Of a stretch of DNA of 64,000 nucleotides, positions 21,111 to 31,877 are shown piece by piece. A program made the translations under genes and the position numbers. The DNA is from Monomorium pharaonis (taxonomy: Eukaryota > Arthropoda > Insecta > Hymenoptera > Formicidae), in contig NC_050470.1 in assembly GCF_013373865.1 (NCBI RefSeq), forward strand, positions 13,684,443 through 13,748,442. The letters are read 5' to 3'. Each line of letters opens with the position of its first letter. Position 1 is the stretch's first letter. The notes below the pieces were generated by a model. The model was not told the origin of the DNA. It saw nothing but the letters and a program-made list of their open reading frames with translations, and searched no databases.

Positions 21111-21118
21111 TAGCAGAC

Positions 21119-21857
21119 GGGAGTGTCCCAGATGCGCACAGTAATAAACGGACACAGCAAGCTGAGTGAAACGGACACAGTAACAAACGGACACAGACCA
21201 AACGGACACAGTAATAAACGGACACAGACCAAATGCGCACAGAGCGAAACGGACACAGTGCGAAACGGACACAGTAACAAACGGACACAGACCAAATGCG
21301 CACAGAGCGCAACGGACACAGACCAAATGCGCACGGACCAAATGCACACGGACCAAATGCGCACACTGCACATGCGCACACTGCAGGTGCGCACGGACCA
21401 AATGCAATCCATGTACATTGCAAGCAGAGTAAAGTCCACATAGGTTAGCGACTTGGACGGGGTGGGTGCGGGAGGGGGGCCGAAGGCCCCCCTTGCACCC
21501 CCCCCCGTGTGTGTGTGTGCGTGCAAAGCATTCACTGCATCACATGGGTTTGCGACTTTCCGTGTATGCATTTGGTCTGTGCGCATGTGCAGTGTGCGCA
21601 TTTGGTCTGTGTCCGTTTCGCTCTGTGCGCATTTGGTCTGTGTCCGTTTGTTACTGTGTCCGTTTCGCACTGTGTCCGTTTATTACTGTGTCCGTTTGGT
21701 CTGTGTCCGTTAGTTACTGTGTCCGTTTCGCACTGTGTCCGTTTCGCACTGTATCCGTTTATTACTGTGTCCGTTTGGTCTGTGTCCGTTTGTTACTGTG
21801 TCCGTTTCACTCAGCTTGCTATGTCCGTTTATTACTGTGCGCATCTGGGACTCACTC
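21119..21857. mobile_element. Fold-back element with minisatellite arms (739 bp), LINE copy
   Basis: Flanked by a perfect 8-bp duplication TAGCAGAC (21111-21118, 21858-21865). Ends are GGGAGTGTCCCAGATGCGCA and GCGCATCTGGGACTCACTC. Each arm is a run of 15-18 bp units of two kinds, AAACGGACACAGTAAT/AACA and CAAATGCGCACAGACC, inverted between the arms. The core has a GTGTGTGTG run and GTCCAAGTCGCTAACCTATG-type sequence (here inverted) with a GGGGGCCGAAGGCCCCCC palindrome. The long TVSVYYCVRL-like frames are a by-product of the repeats. The 8-bp duplication suggests hAT- or P-like mobilisation; no transposase inside. Confidence 0.8.
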
Positions 21858-23739
21858 TAGCAGACACTCTTGTGGAGAAGCCGTCATTCAAGAAAATTAA
21901 TTCAGATAAAACAATAGCATCTAACAAAGATCTGCCATTAGCATTGAGTAAGCTAGAGCCCCATGAACTGTGTTGAGCGTTTAAATCGCCACATATGATT
22001 AAGAAGTTATGGGATGAAATATGAAGAAGACTCCTTAGTAACTGTAACCGACCTGATTTTGAAACTATAGAACTGGGGGGATTATAAATGGAAGCGACAA
22101 TAAGAAATTTAGAAAATACATGGTTAATTTTAATTAAGGAGATTTCAAGATTATGATTAAAGGATAATGGAATATCAACAGAAACAGGATCCAAAACAGT
22201 CTTTAAGTTAACATACTCCTTTGTATCAATATTAGACTCCCGAGGGAGATGATCAGAATTTAATTGTTCAGAACATATTAAAGAAGAGAGATTAATAGAT
22301 ATTTGTTCATAGTTAGAAGGGATAAAGTTAGATACAAAATCAATAGGTGGTTCACTACAAACTCGTAATCTTGTAGAGATAGTATGAAACGAACGATTGG
22401 ATTTAATTCTAACAGGGTGAAAATTAGAGGAAGTAAGAGAAGGTTTATTCTCTATAGGTTGTACGTTAAAAACAGTAGGTACAGGAGGGGGTTTAAAACC
22501 AAAATCCTTAAGAGACCAGCCTCTAAATGCATCCGATTTGAATGCATTTTGGGCTTCTTGAATAGACGACATGTTTTTAGATTTCATCAATTTAATAGCA
22601 TTGGCTCTATCAGTGTTACAATAGGCCATTATTGTATTAATTATTCTAGATCTGTAAAATATAGGGCAGTTAGTGTCAAAGGCTCTATGATTACTTTTAC
22701 AATTTGAGCATCTAGTAGAGATGCTGAAACAGGCGTCTGTTTTGTGCGGTTCATCACATTTAGCACAGGAAACAGAGCTCTTGCAGGCAAGTGAAGAATG
22801 GCCCCATTTAGAGCAGTTGGTACATTTTCTGACCTTGTTGATAAATGGAAAAATCGGACATCTAACCCTCCAAATGTTAACGAATTCAGGTAACAGCGTT
22901 GACTCAAACCATACATTAACATTTGTTGTATCCTTAAATAATTCTAAATTATTTGGATCCCTAGATCTAAGTCTCTCCACTTTATGAATCCTGATAGGAT
23001 CATCAGGCCATGTGATTCCATCCATTATTCTCTGGTTAGACACAGAAATATTCACATTACGAATAACTCCCACTCTAAAAATACGATAATTAGGTATGTA
23101 AGCTAAAGCATCATGAAAAATATCTTTAGAGGTAGCAACAAAATTATTAGCCTCTGAAAGGGAATCAAAATCTATTCTAACAAGGTTTTTACCAAGTCTT
23201 TTAATATTTTTAATGCAGTTGAATTTGGAACAGAGTTTTTCTCCGATACTCATGGGATGTGAGTTCCCAATATATGAACGTCCATCATCATTAACCCCTT
23301 CAAGATGGACCGAAAAAGGGGAATGATGGACTGAAGAATATCTATTAGATAATTGAGCCTCGACAAAATGGCGACGTTGAAATAATTAAGAATTTTCAAC
23401 CGAAGGATCACTATTGTTAACCAATGGAAAAGATGGGGTTAAGGGACTATGATTCACATTATTAGAAACATCTTTCTGAGAGTTTAAATTAGTAGAAACT
23501 TGTTTCTCAGTTGAGTCAGCATGATCTAAGTTGCTTTCCGTGACAGGAGAGTAAAAAGAAGCCTCACTATAAATTGCCGACGACATCATCAAATCTCCAG
23601 AATTAACATCTGAAGCAGGACTTCCCTCAAATGAAACCTCTGAATAAGGTCTCTTCTAAGGAGGCGATTCAACAACTGGATGGTTTTCAGTAGGTGGTTT
23701 ATTATTTTTCTTTTTTGATTTTGTAGAATGTTTAGACAT
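21858..23739 (-). pseudogene. LINE ORF1 (gag-like) fused to endonuclease fragment
   Basis: ATG at 23739 (MSKHSTKSKKK) opens a basic N-terminus with an early TAG (about 23656). The next open stretch (23592-23386) ends SVENS*. From 23253 a 473-codon frame carries RNA-binding-like sequence, then three CCHC-type knuckles (CTNCSKWGHSSLAC, CAKCDEPHKTDAC, CSNCKSNHRAFDTNC), then SNRSFHTIS-type linker, and then jumps without a stop into endonuclease sequence (IVASIYNPPSS, LIICGDLNAQHSSWGS). ORF1 and ORF2 are normally separate and the first third of the endonuclease is missing, so an internal deletion appears to have fused them. The fold-back element at 21119-21857 then interrupts the endonuclease. Confidence 0.75.
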
Positions 23740-24187
23740 TTTATTGCAGCTAATAGGACAGGGTTAAAAGAAAATCTTTTAATAATTAAGCCTCGATGGT
23801 AATATAAAGAATAATAAAAAATAAAAATTTAATAAATGTATATATAATATAATAGGATTAATAATAATATAATTAAATATAATAGGGTTAATAATAATAT
23901 AATCAATATATGAATGATCAGAAGTTTTACAGATAAGTTTAATCAAGCAAAACAGCGTAGCCTACAATGCTCATGTCAACACCACATGTCAAGTACATGC
24001 ATGGATCATGAGCACAATCATGGCCCAAGGTCGCCTTCTCAAGCTTTGGGAAGAAAATAATCAAGTAGACAATAAATGGAATCTATATTATAATTAATAA
24101 AGTAATAAATCAAAATATCTAGAAATCATTAGCAAAAGAAAGATAACAATCTTAAAGACTAATAACACAGGCACACAAAAAAAAAAG
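23740..24187 (-). other. Presumed 5' UTR of the LINE and AT-rich flank
   Basis: Upstream of ORF1 on the minus strand is AT-rich sequence with TAATAGGATTAATAATAATAT repeats and a GC-richer patch (CATGTCAACACCACATGTCAAG, about 23971-23992). The LINE 5' end is not defined. Confidence 0.35.
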
Positions 24188-24912
24188 TGGTTGGTCCGGC
24201 GGACTAGACTAGTCAATCCTTATGTATTTCAACCCGCTGAATCCGAATCTAAAGTCAGAATTGCAAAGTTAGCTCGCATTTTCTAACCTCAAAAAAAAAT
24301 TTTTTTTAAATGTTGGTCCGGCGGACCAGACTAGTCTATTCTTATGTATTTCGACCCGCTGAATCCGAATCCAATGTCAGAATTGCAAAGTTAGCTCGCA
24401 TTTCCTAACCTCAAAAAAAAATTTTTTTTTAAATGTTGGTCCGGCGGACCAGACTAGTCTACTCTTATGTATTTTGACCCGCTGAATCCAAATTCAAGGT
24501 CAGAATTGCAAAGTTAGCTCGCATTTTTTAACCTCAAAAAAAAATTTTTTTTTAATGTTGGTCCGGCGAACCAGACTAGTCTATTCTTATGTATTTTGAC
24601 CCGCTGAATCCAAATCCAAGGTCAGAATTGCTGAAATGACTCATTTTTTCCTAACCTCAAAAAAAAATTTTTTTTTAACGTTAGTCCGGCGGACCAGACT
24701 AATCTATTTTTATGTATTTTGACCCGCTGAATCCAAATTCAAGGTCAGAATTGCTAAATTGACTCATTTTTTCCTAACCTCAAAAAAAAATTTTTTTTTA
24801 ACGTTGGTCCGACAGACCAGACTAATCTATTTTTATGTATTTTGACCCGCTGAATCCAAATTCAAGGTCAGAATTGCTAAATTGGCTCATTTTTTCCTAA
24901 CCTCAAAAAAAC
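24188..24912. repeat. 122-bp tandem repeat array, about 6 copies
   Basis: Units start GTTGGTCCGGCGGACCAGAC at about 24189, 24312, 24435, 24557, 24680 and 24804. Each includes CCGGCGGACC (partly palindromic), GACCCGCTGAATCC, GTCAGAATTGC and ends CTAACCTCAAAAAAAAATTTTTTTT, an A-run/T-run dyad. Units differ by several percent, the rightmost pair being most alike. The last unit ends at CTAACCTC, and the 3' end of the unknown gene follows within 180 bp, so the array may be part of that element. Confidence 0.9.
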
Positions 24913-25146
24913 ATCTTATAAAAGCAGTTTAGGTCACAAATGTATAATCCGGAACGTGCAGGCTTGCGTAACCACATTATCCGGGGAAAATTCCATACGT
25001 ATGACAAGTTTGAGCTTCTGTGAATAAATAGCGTAGAAAATTCACTCCCTTTTTCTATTATATCTAACTCTTTTATTCTGGAAGGTTCTGTGCAATGGCT
25101 TTCTCTTACGTTTCTTCCCTTTCACAGAGACATCACGTTTGAGCGT

Positions 25147-26436
25147 TCAGCAGAAATCAGCCATCATATTCACATCCCATTTGCCTTGATATCGAAACTC
25201 CATCTCCTTGATGTCCTGATGAAATCTTTCTCCCTGTTCTTCACTATAATCACCTAGATTTTCTGGGAAGTAGTCGATATGAGAATCTAAGAAATGCAAC
25301 TTAAGATTCATTAGGCAACCTAGTTTTTTATAGTTCTCCATCATTTCCGCCATCTTTTGTCTGTAATCTTGACTTTTGTGGTTTCCTAAAAAATTTTCTG
25401 TGACACCTTTGAAACTCAGCCATGCTGCTCTCTCATCTTCATTCATTTTGGTAACAAAATTGTCGTCTCTCAACATTCCCACAAATTTGCCACCTATGTT
25501 CTGTGTATTTAATTTTTTTAAGAACTGTTTTCGAGTTTGTGTACTCTTCTTTTATCACTACCGAGTGCGCTACAGGAATGGAGGCATATACAATTAGTAT
25601 TGTGTAGCAACACTGCTTTCAAGCTTCTCTTAGAAGAATCGATAAATAGTCTCCACTCATCAGACTTGTAACATCCAGGTTTCAGTTTGTTCATTAATCC
25701 GATAACATCGTGACAATAGACTAATGAATGTTCCTCATCTGCAAAGAAATATTGCCGATATTCTCTTTCTCTGTCACGATAATAGGAGGTTTTCACATTT
25801 GTCGCCTCCTTAACATTGTGTTTCAACCAGGACGCCAAAAACTCTGCTCCATCTTTGGGCAAACCCAAATCTCGAACAAGATCGTTCACCTTCTCTTGTG
25901 TTATTTTTCCTGGTTTTTTTGATATATTATACGAAACATAGTCATCACCATCAGTTGATTTACTTAAACTTTTAGTCTCGCTCTCAGTTTCAATCTCAGA
26001 TTCTTCCGAACTTCCATCAATCTCTATTCGATTGAGTTCAGAAGTAATACTTGTATCCATGACTTCATCGTTTGTTTCGTCGGATGCTGATATATATATA
26101 GGTTTCGTTAAACTCGAAACATTGGCGTAGCATAATGCCGACTTTTTTCTGTTGTTTATTCCATTTAGACTTGTCATACAGAAATAGCAATCTTCTCTGG
26201 TCATCGGTTTCTTCCATATGGCAGGTACTCTCATTCTCAGTTTTGTCTTGTTCCTTTTACAACTTCGCAACATTTTATAACAAGAACTACATATTTTCTT
26301 GGGAACCCAATTGGATTCTTGGTTTGCGATTTCGACACAGAAGGAATTTTTGTAGAGATCTTTGATTTTGTCATTAATGTTTCTCCGGTTGTAGCAAACC
26401 ATATTAGTATTTTTATCCAAATTATGATTTGATGTT
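25147..26436 (-). pseudogene. Broken copy of a repeated insect gene of unknown function
   Basis: Two minus-strand frames belong together. The first (26420-25518) has Cys pairs (CSSCYKMLRSC, DCYFCMTSL), an acidic serine-rich linker (DGSSEESEIETESE), VRDLGLPKDGAEFLASWLK and SLVYCHDVIGLMNKLKPG. The second (25482-25147) has MLRDDNFVTKMNEDERAAW, LHFLDSHIDYFPENLGD, SEEQGERFHQDIKEME and WDVNMMADFC. From memory, near-identical strings occur in many uncharacterised, multi-copy insect proteins; I know no assigned function. Breaks: no ATG at the expected start, a frameshift near 25530, a missing central segment after KAVLLHN, and a stop (TGA) after MADFC although the frame continues TLKRD beyond it. A transposon-encoded protein is likely but unproven. 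Confidence 0.6.
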
Positions 26437-26479
26437 GTATTTGAGCCTACTACAATCGGTTCTTAATTAGTTCCCTCTG

Positions 26480-26840
26480 CACCCAGGGCACCTCCACGTG
26501 GTGACGGTGGGCAACGGGTTTATTCTGGCTAAGTCCCTGGGGAGGGAGTTCGAGCCGTCATGGCAGAAGGAAATCTTTTTACGATGCAGGGTGTCGGAAA
26601 CCCAGTATCGGCGACTGGTCAGGGTGGGAAAGCGGGCCCGCAGTCGTCGTCATCAAGCGGCCGCAGCTCTATGGTAGTGGGTAACTTGGCTACCATAGAG
26701 TCTAATATCGCAAGAAAAATTTTAAGTGTAAATTTGGATTTACGTGTAGAAGCTACAACATCAAATCATAAGTGTGATACAGATAAAAATAACTTCTGCT
26801 ACATCTGTAGCAGATATGAGATACCACAAAACTGAAATTG
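26480..26840 (+). other. Chimeric segment: possible retroelement 5' end joined to an inverted first-exon copy
   Basis: GCACCTCCACGTGGTGACGGTGGGC (about 26489-26513) through the GAGTTCGAGCCGTC stretch looks like a LINE 5' end. From about 26746 the plus strand reads ACAACATCAAATCATAA then NNFCYICSRYEIPQN*, the N-terminal Cys motif of the same unknown family as the gene at 25147-26436, in the opposite orientation. The 91-codon frame at 26560-26835 spans the join and is unlikely to be a real gene. Confidence 0.4.
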
Positions 26841-27540
26841 ATAATACTATAACTAAATATAATCAATATATAAATCTAGAAAACAATCACATATATTAAC
26901 ATCATAACAAGTCAATATATTCAAAAATTTTAATAATATATATGATTTCCGTAAGAATAGGAGATTGCATCAAAAGGAAATATCTTACAATTGCAAGCGA
27001 CAAAAAAGAATAATAATTACATAGAAAAAATAAAGCCAAATAATTTCAAAATAAGGCTAAGGTTAAAGAGGAATAATGCAAAGAAAAATCATTCAGTAAA
27101 TCATATGTAAGAAAAAAGAGAGAAGTTGAACTTTAGGTTAAAACTTACAAGTGAAGCGCTGGATGATCAAATCATTAGTACATATCCAGATCCAATTATC
27201 TTTATGAGAAATATATGGATGATAAAACAATCTTAGATGATTTCTCGAAGCTTCCACGTTGAGATATGAAAGGATGAATGAACTGCGCAGTAACAAGGAA
27301 CAAAAGCACAAGTTGAAGATAGTCGTTTAAAAATGCGTTCCCGAAGCAGCAGGTCTTAAGCAGATAGAATAGGCTTGAATATATGAAGTGATGATGAAAA
27401 TAGAGATAAGCCGATCCACTCAAATGAATATCAAGTCAGCAAAACGATTTATTGCGAAGCACTAATTGTAAGTAAGAGGATTCACACGTCTGATCGGCGG
27501 CTGGGCTGCGAATCCAACGCAGGGGCTGTAATCTTCCATG
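26841..27540. other. AT-rich region, no gene recognised
   Basis: Low-complexity A/T sequence to 27100, then mixed sequence without supported frames or inverted repeats. Confidence 0.4.
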
Positions 27541-27556
27541 CTTTTTTCGTGAACAG

Positions 27557-28632
27557 GATTTGTGGCGCCGCCGCTGCAAGCGAACCAGCCGAACCGAACT
27601 AAAATGCAATATGGCCGCTCTTTCCCCTTTCACCTCACTCCCCTTCTCACCCATTGACCCGCATGTACACACACGCCATACATACACATTCAAATTAATA
27701 TTTAATAAATTTTTTGAACTTATTTATTTTATGGAACCATTACATGTTTTTAATAGAATTACATTCTATGTGACAGAGCACCTTATTCTCTAAATCACGT
27801 TTCTCCTCCAATACAATTTTCTTGCTTTCTTACGCTACAACATACTGGAAAGTAGTTTGCATTCAAGTGATTCTTGACACCCAATAGCTTCGACAAACGA
27901 TGACCAAAGTTCAACTGATTGTAGCCTCTTTCTTACGTTCATGTGGAATCAGCTGCTTCGCAACTTAGGCTGCGTTCCGATATTCAGTGCCAGTACTGAA
28001 AATCTATAGTTTACGTCACATATACTGTAGATTTTCAATACTGACAATTAATATCGGAACGCAGCCTTAGCCTGTTGCAAGTTGCAAAGAAGCAGCTGAT
28101 TCCACGTGGACGTAAGAAAGAGCCTACAATCAGTTGAACTTAGGTCATCGTTTGTCGAAGCTAAGTAATATGATCACAGATTGCTTTTTCTTGGTTATAA
28201 TTGTAGCTCCCTCATCTAACTCCTCTGACAGCATCTTTATTTTATATGGTGTCGAAGGCTGGTGTACAAATTGGAACAGCTACTGGTGTCTAAAAAAAAA
28301 AACAGTCTCTTTATACACCACAAATTAAATCGCAGCGAGAAAAAAGCTGTTTCTGTAAGCGGAATTGCGATTACATACCATCAGTTTCAAATTGTTCTGC
28401 ATAGGAAATAACCTCCTTCGCTTGACCACAAGTTTGCGCATCACAATGAAATAATCAAATTGGTCTACATAGGAAATAACCGCTCGTTTGCTCGTGCTTG
28501 CTCATAAGCTTTGCTTAGCTTTGCTTGTCCCGAACTTACGGAACTCATTACTACGGCCATGTTGATTTTAGATGGCCATATTGCATTTTAGTTCGATTCG
28601 GCTGGTTCGCTTGCAGCGGCGGCGCCACAAAC
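27557..28632. mobile_element. Inverted-end element with arms 27557-27616 and 28573-28632
   Basis: Left arm TTTGTGGCGCCGCCGCTGCA through AATGCAATATGGCC is the complement of the right arm GGCCATATTGCATT through CGGCGGCGCCACAAA. About 1 kb lies between and holds nested palindromes. Confidence 0.7.
27884..28168. repeat. MITE with a second MITE (27968-28066) at its centre
   Basis: Outer arms: TAGCTTCGACAAACGATGACC and GGTCATCGTTTGTCGAAGCTA, with TCAACTGATTGTAG and GAATCAGCTGCTTC blocks paired inside. Inner element: GGCTGCGTTCCGATATTCAG to CGGAACGCAGCC, the same family as 8563-8661, flanked by CTTA/CTTAG. Confidence 0.8.
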
Positions 28633-28665
28633 GCTGATCACAAAAAATACATAAGAGATTATATG

Positions 28666-28846
28666 CCCTGGAGCTCGATTCTTGAATTCATTCGCAAGAA
28701 AACGTATGCGCAAATACCTGCTCTAACAGAAAAGTTGCAAGTTTATTGGTTAAAAGCCATGCGATAGCCAATAAATTTTCAACCTTTCTGTAAGAACAGA
28801 ATTTGCGAATACGTTTCTCTTGCAAATGAATTCAAGAATCGAGCCC
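28666..28846. repeat. MITE, GGAGCTCGATTCTTGAATTC family
   Basis: GGAGCTCGATTCTTGAATTC and GAATTCAAGAATCGAGCCCC pair, with CGTATGCGCAAATA/ATTTGCGAATACG inner arms and GTTATTGG-type loop sequence. Confidence 0.75.
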
Positions 28847-29014
28847 CTGATCCAACGCAGCCGAGCCCTCGAGAGCTGAGGCAGTTCATGCGTTCTCATG
28901 CGCTGTGTGGTGGGGCGCGGGAGACCGTTCCCATGCGCGCATGAATTGCGCATGGAGTGAAACGGAACGACCTTATAATATCTATGCGCATCATGCGTGA
29001 AACGGAACGCACCT

Positions 29015-29690
29015 TAGCTTCGAGCCGACTCGAGACTTAGGCCGGATCTACAATAGGTGTAGTAAGCCTTATGCCATAAGAAATTGACTAATTATAATCG
29101 AATATGAGAAGAATAATCGAATATAATTGGTTAATTCCTTATGGCAAGGTTTACTACACTATTGTAGATCCGGGCTTACTTAACCAATGAAGGCTGCGGT
29201 TTACTTGATGCTATAAATGCTTCGAAGCGTTTGATTGACCAATTGAAACAAAGATTTTTACGAATTGATCAATCAAAGAATACTTCGAAACGTTTGTAGC
29301 GTCAAGTAGACCGTAGCCGAAATAAGGCCGAAGGCAGAGAACGAGACGTAGATGTCGCAGTCGTAGTCGTAGGGTAAGGCAGAGAAAAACGTAAGTCGTA
29401 CATGTCGTATATACTATTCTAGACTCTAGAGTAGTAGTATATTACGACTTACGTTTTTCTCTGCCTTAAGCCTTGTCTACAGAAGTCGCAAGCAGCCAGT
29501 TGCGACTTGCGACAGCCAATGATTGTTGAGCTTTAACTAGAAACTAGACGCTCATTGGCTGTCGCAAGTCGCAACTGGCTGCTTGCAACTTCTGTAGACG
29601 AGGCTTTACCCTACGACTACGACTGCGACACCTACGTCTCGTTCTCTGCCTTCAACCTAACAGCATTGACGTCTCAAGATCATGCTTAAA
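29015..29690. repeat. Nested MITE cluster inside a shredded CCGGAATTCATAG-family MITE
   Basis: The host element survives as three pieces: 29018-29040 (TTCGAGCCGACTCGAGACTTA), 29174-29191 (CTTACTTAACCAATGA) and about 29654-29690 (AACAGCATTGACGTCTCAAG); compare 56344-56497. Between them: 29041-29173 (GCCGGATCTACAATAGG hairpin), 29192-29319 (AGGCTGCGGTTTACTTGATG hairpin) and 29331-29652, itself a hairpin (AAGGCAGAGAACGAGACGTA) hosting two more, 29375-29467 and 29468-29607 (AGCCTTGTCTACAGAAGTCG). Confidence 0.8.
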
Positions 29691-29932
29691 GGTGCTTTTT
29701 CATGGGCGTCAGTTGACGCCAATATTCTGACCTATTCTGACCAATTCTGACGCGCAAAAGTTTTCACGCGTCAGTTTTGTAACTTGCTTTGTCTATCGCG
29801 CGCGACGATTGGACGCTGGTTTGACCCTATAGAAGTTAGAAAATTCGAACTTCTTCAGCGTCGACGCAGAAACTAACATGACGTCACAAATCGTCTTGAC
29901 GCGCGTCAACTGACGCCCATGAAATGGCACCT
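29690..29932. repeat. MITE, AGGTGCTTTTTCATGGGCGTC ends
   Basis: AGGTGC...TTTCATGGGCGTCAGTTGACGC pairs with GCGTCAACTGACGCCCATGAAATGGCACCT. The loop of about 170 bp includes a frame with no gene support. Confidence 0.75.
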
Positions 29933-30126
29933 CAATGCTAAGGGTGCGTTCGGGGAGCTCACTATTAGCGCTACGTAGCACTACCGCTGTTCGCGGAGAC
30001 GCTGGATAGCGCTATCAAAATTATGATGACGTCACTGTCCGTAGCGTTTGACGTCATAAACGCGCGCTATCCATGCTACTGCTTCAGAGGTAGTGCATGG
30101 ATAGCGTTTGGCTCAATCCCCACCAT

Positions 30127-31701
30127 CCCAGGTAGCAAGGTGACGTTAATACGACGTCAATAATTCGTCATTTAAGGTCGCGGACGTCATGTTACCAAAT
30201 TAAGACGTAATAGTAACGTCATTTTTTGACCTATTAATTACGTCAGTCATTTATCCATCCTACAACGTATTTTTGACGTCATATTCTTGACTAATTAATA
30301 ACGTCAGTTAATTGATCATTTTACGACGTATTAATAAGATTTTATTAGTGACTAATTACTGACGTTAACTATAATTCTTTGTAATAATTGACGATTTGAC
30401 CTCAAATGACGAATTATTGAGGTCTAGTGGACGACACCTTGCTACCTATAACTATTAATCATTATTTAAAGATTGGTTAATAAACAACATTATTAAAATT
30501 AATATAATATTTTATATAATTAATACTATCAATATTTTAGAATCATCCTAGGCAGCACATAATATTTATGATAAATATTTATTAATATTTATTAATATTT
30601 ATTTTTTCAAAATATTATATAAATATTTTACACATATTTTATATATACAAAGAAAAAAATCTTTATTCAACATATTAAAATATAGCTTAAATATTTTATA
30701 TATTATTTATGGTAAATAAAAGATAAAGATTTGTATAAGTAATATTTTGTAAATATTTATAAATATTTCATAAATATTTTTATAATATTTATAATAAATC
30801 TTTATGATTTGTCAAATCTAAGACCACAAAAATATTTATAAAATATTTGGATAAATATTTATAAAATATTTAAATAAATATTATAAACATTTTATAAATA
30901 TTTTATAAATATTGCGTTTTGTCTAAGGTATAATTTAGCTTTATCAAAAGAACAGAGCAAAAACATATTTTTATAAGTTATTCCACATGTTATTTCGCAT
31001 ATGTAAAAATCAGGAAAAAAACTGTAAATTTATATTTATTTATAAAAATATTAGTTAACTACAAGTTTCATGTTTCTCTATTGAACTGATCTATAACAAA
31101 TATGTATTCATGAGCATCAAGTGTTCATGGATCATCACGAAGGGCTAGGTAGCGTACGATCTTCGAAGTCAAGCAACGTCGACGGCGGTTCAGAGTTGAA
31201 TGGGTGACCGCGGAAGTTAGGCAATTCCAAATGTGACTATGGTGTGGTGGGTCGTGATGCTTGTTGAGAAACAACGTAGATTTTTTTTTTACATTATAAT
31301 TATGTTATTTCGATATTTTCATTATGCAAGTACTGCATATATAGGACATGTATCCGAAATATTTTCTAAAACGTCAAAATAATGGCTTTTACTACCTGGG
31401 ATAGTCATAAAAATGACGTTAAAATGTCGTCTTTATTAAATGTAATCTAAAAACCTATGTTTTGTCATAAAAATAACAATAAAATACCGTCAAATGTACG
31501 ATACTAGCTTCTTGAAAATGACGTCAATAATATGAAAATAATGACGTATTTTTGACGTTAATATATGACGTCGTTAAGATGAGACAAATGTACGTCAGTT
31601 TTACGACATTTAGACGTCATTTTATCTCGACATTATGACGTCTGGTTCGTCATAAAATGACCAAAAAATGCCGTCAATTAGACGTCACCTTGCTACCTGG
31701 G
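30127..31701. mobile_element. Element D (1575 bp), CCCAGGTAGCAAGG...CCTTGCTACCTGGG ends
   Basis: Terminal CCCAGGTAGCAAGGTGACG is complementary to CGTCACCTTGCTACCTGGG. Subterminal regions are dense in GACGTCA/TGACGT motifs (30140-30440, 31390-31690). The middle (about 30547-31300) matches the A/T body of the 4362-7259 element: CCTAGGCAGCACATAATATTT, many AAATATTTATAAATATTT units, then the 5S-like module. It has no coding frame. Confidence 0.75.
31126..31262 (+). repeat. 5S rRNA-like module (copy 2)
   Basis: GATCTTCGAAGTCAAGCAAC, TCGACGGCGGTT and TGAATGGGTGACCGC correspond in order and spacing to the 5S rRNA internal promoter (box A, intermediate element, box C). The remaining 5S sequence is degenerate, and the 3' side runs into GCTTGTTGAGAAACAACGTAG, shared with copy 1. 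Confidence 0.7.
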
Positions 31702-31831
31702 CATTGTCTGTTTAAACATCACCTGCTATCTCTCTTTTAAGGTTAGAGAAAATTTATGCGTGATCTTGAAAGAAGAAAATAAGAAATTGTTTATATGTCC
31801 TAATGAAAATATTTAATTAAAAATTTCTCTT

Positions 31832-31832
31832 C

Positions 31833-31873
<41 letters not shown>
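31832..31873. repeat. (GA)n microsatellite
   Basis: About 20 uninterrupted GA units. Confidence 0.9.

Positions 31874-31877
<4 letters not shown>

Noticed and set aside
21075..21976. Long frames rich in TVSVYYC, CVRLLLC and RTQTKCAQ (also at 36173-36987 and 54557-55717)
   Set aside because: Open in several frames on both strands because the 15-18 bp repeat units lack stops; no start context or domain. Consequence of the minisatellite arms.
24188..24912. Regular repeats as a CRISPR array
   Set aside because: Head-to-tail 122-bp units without unique spacers, in a eukaryotic context.
31126..31262. Functional 5S rRNA gene
   Set aside because: The 5' and 3' thirds do not match 5S and the terminal stem is missing.
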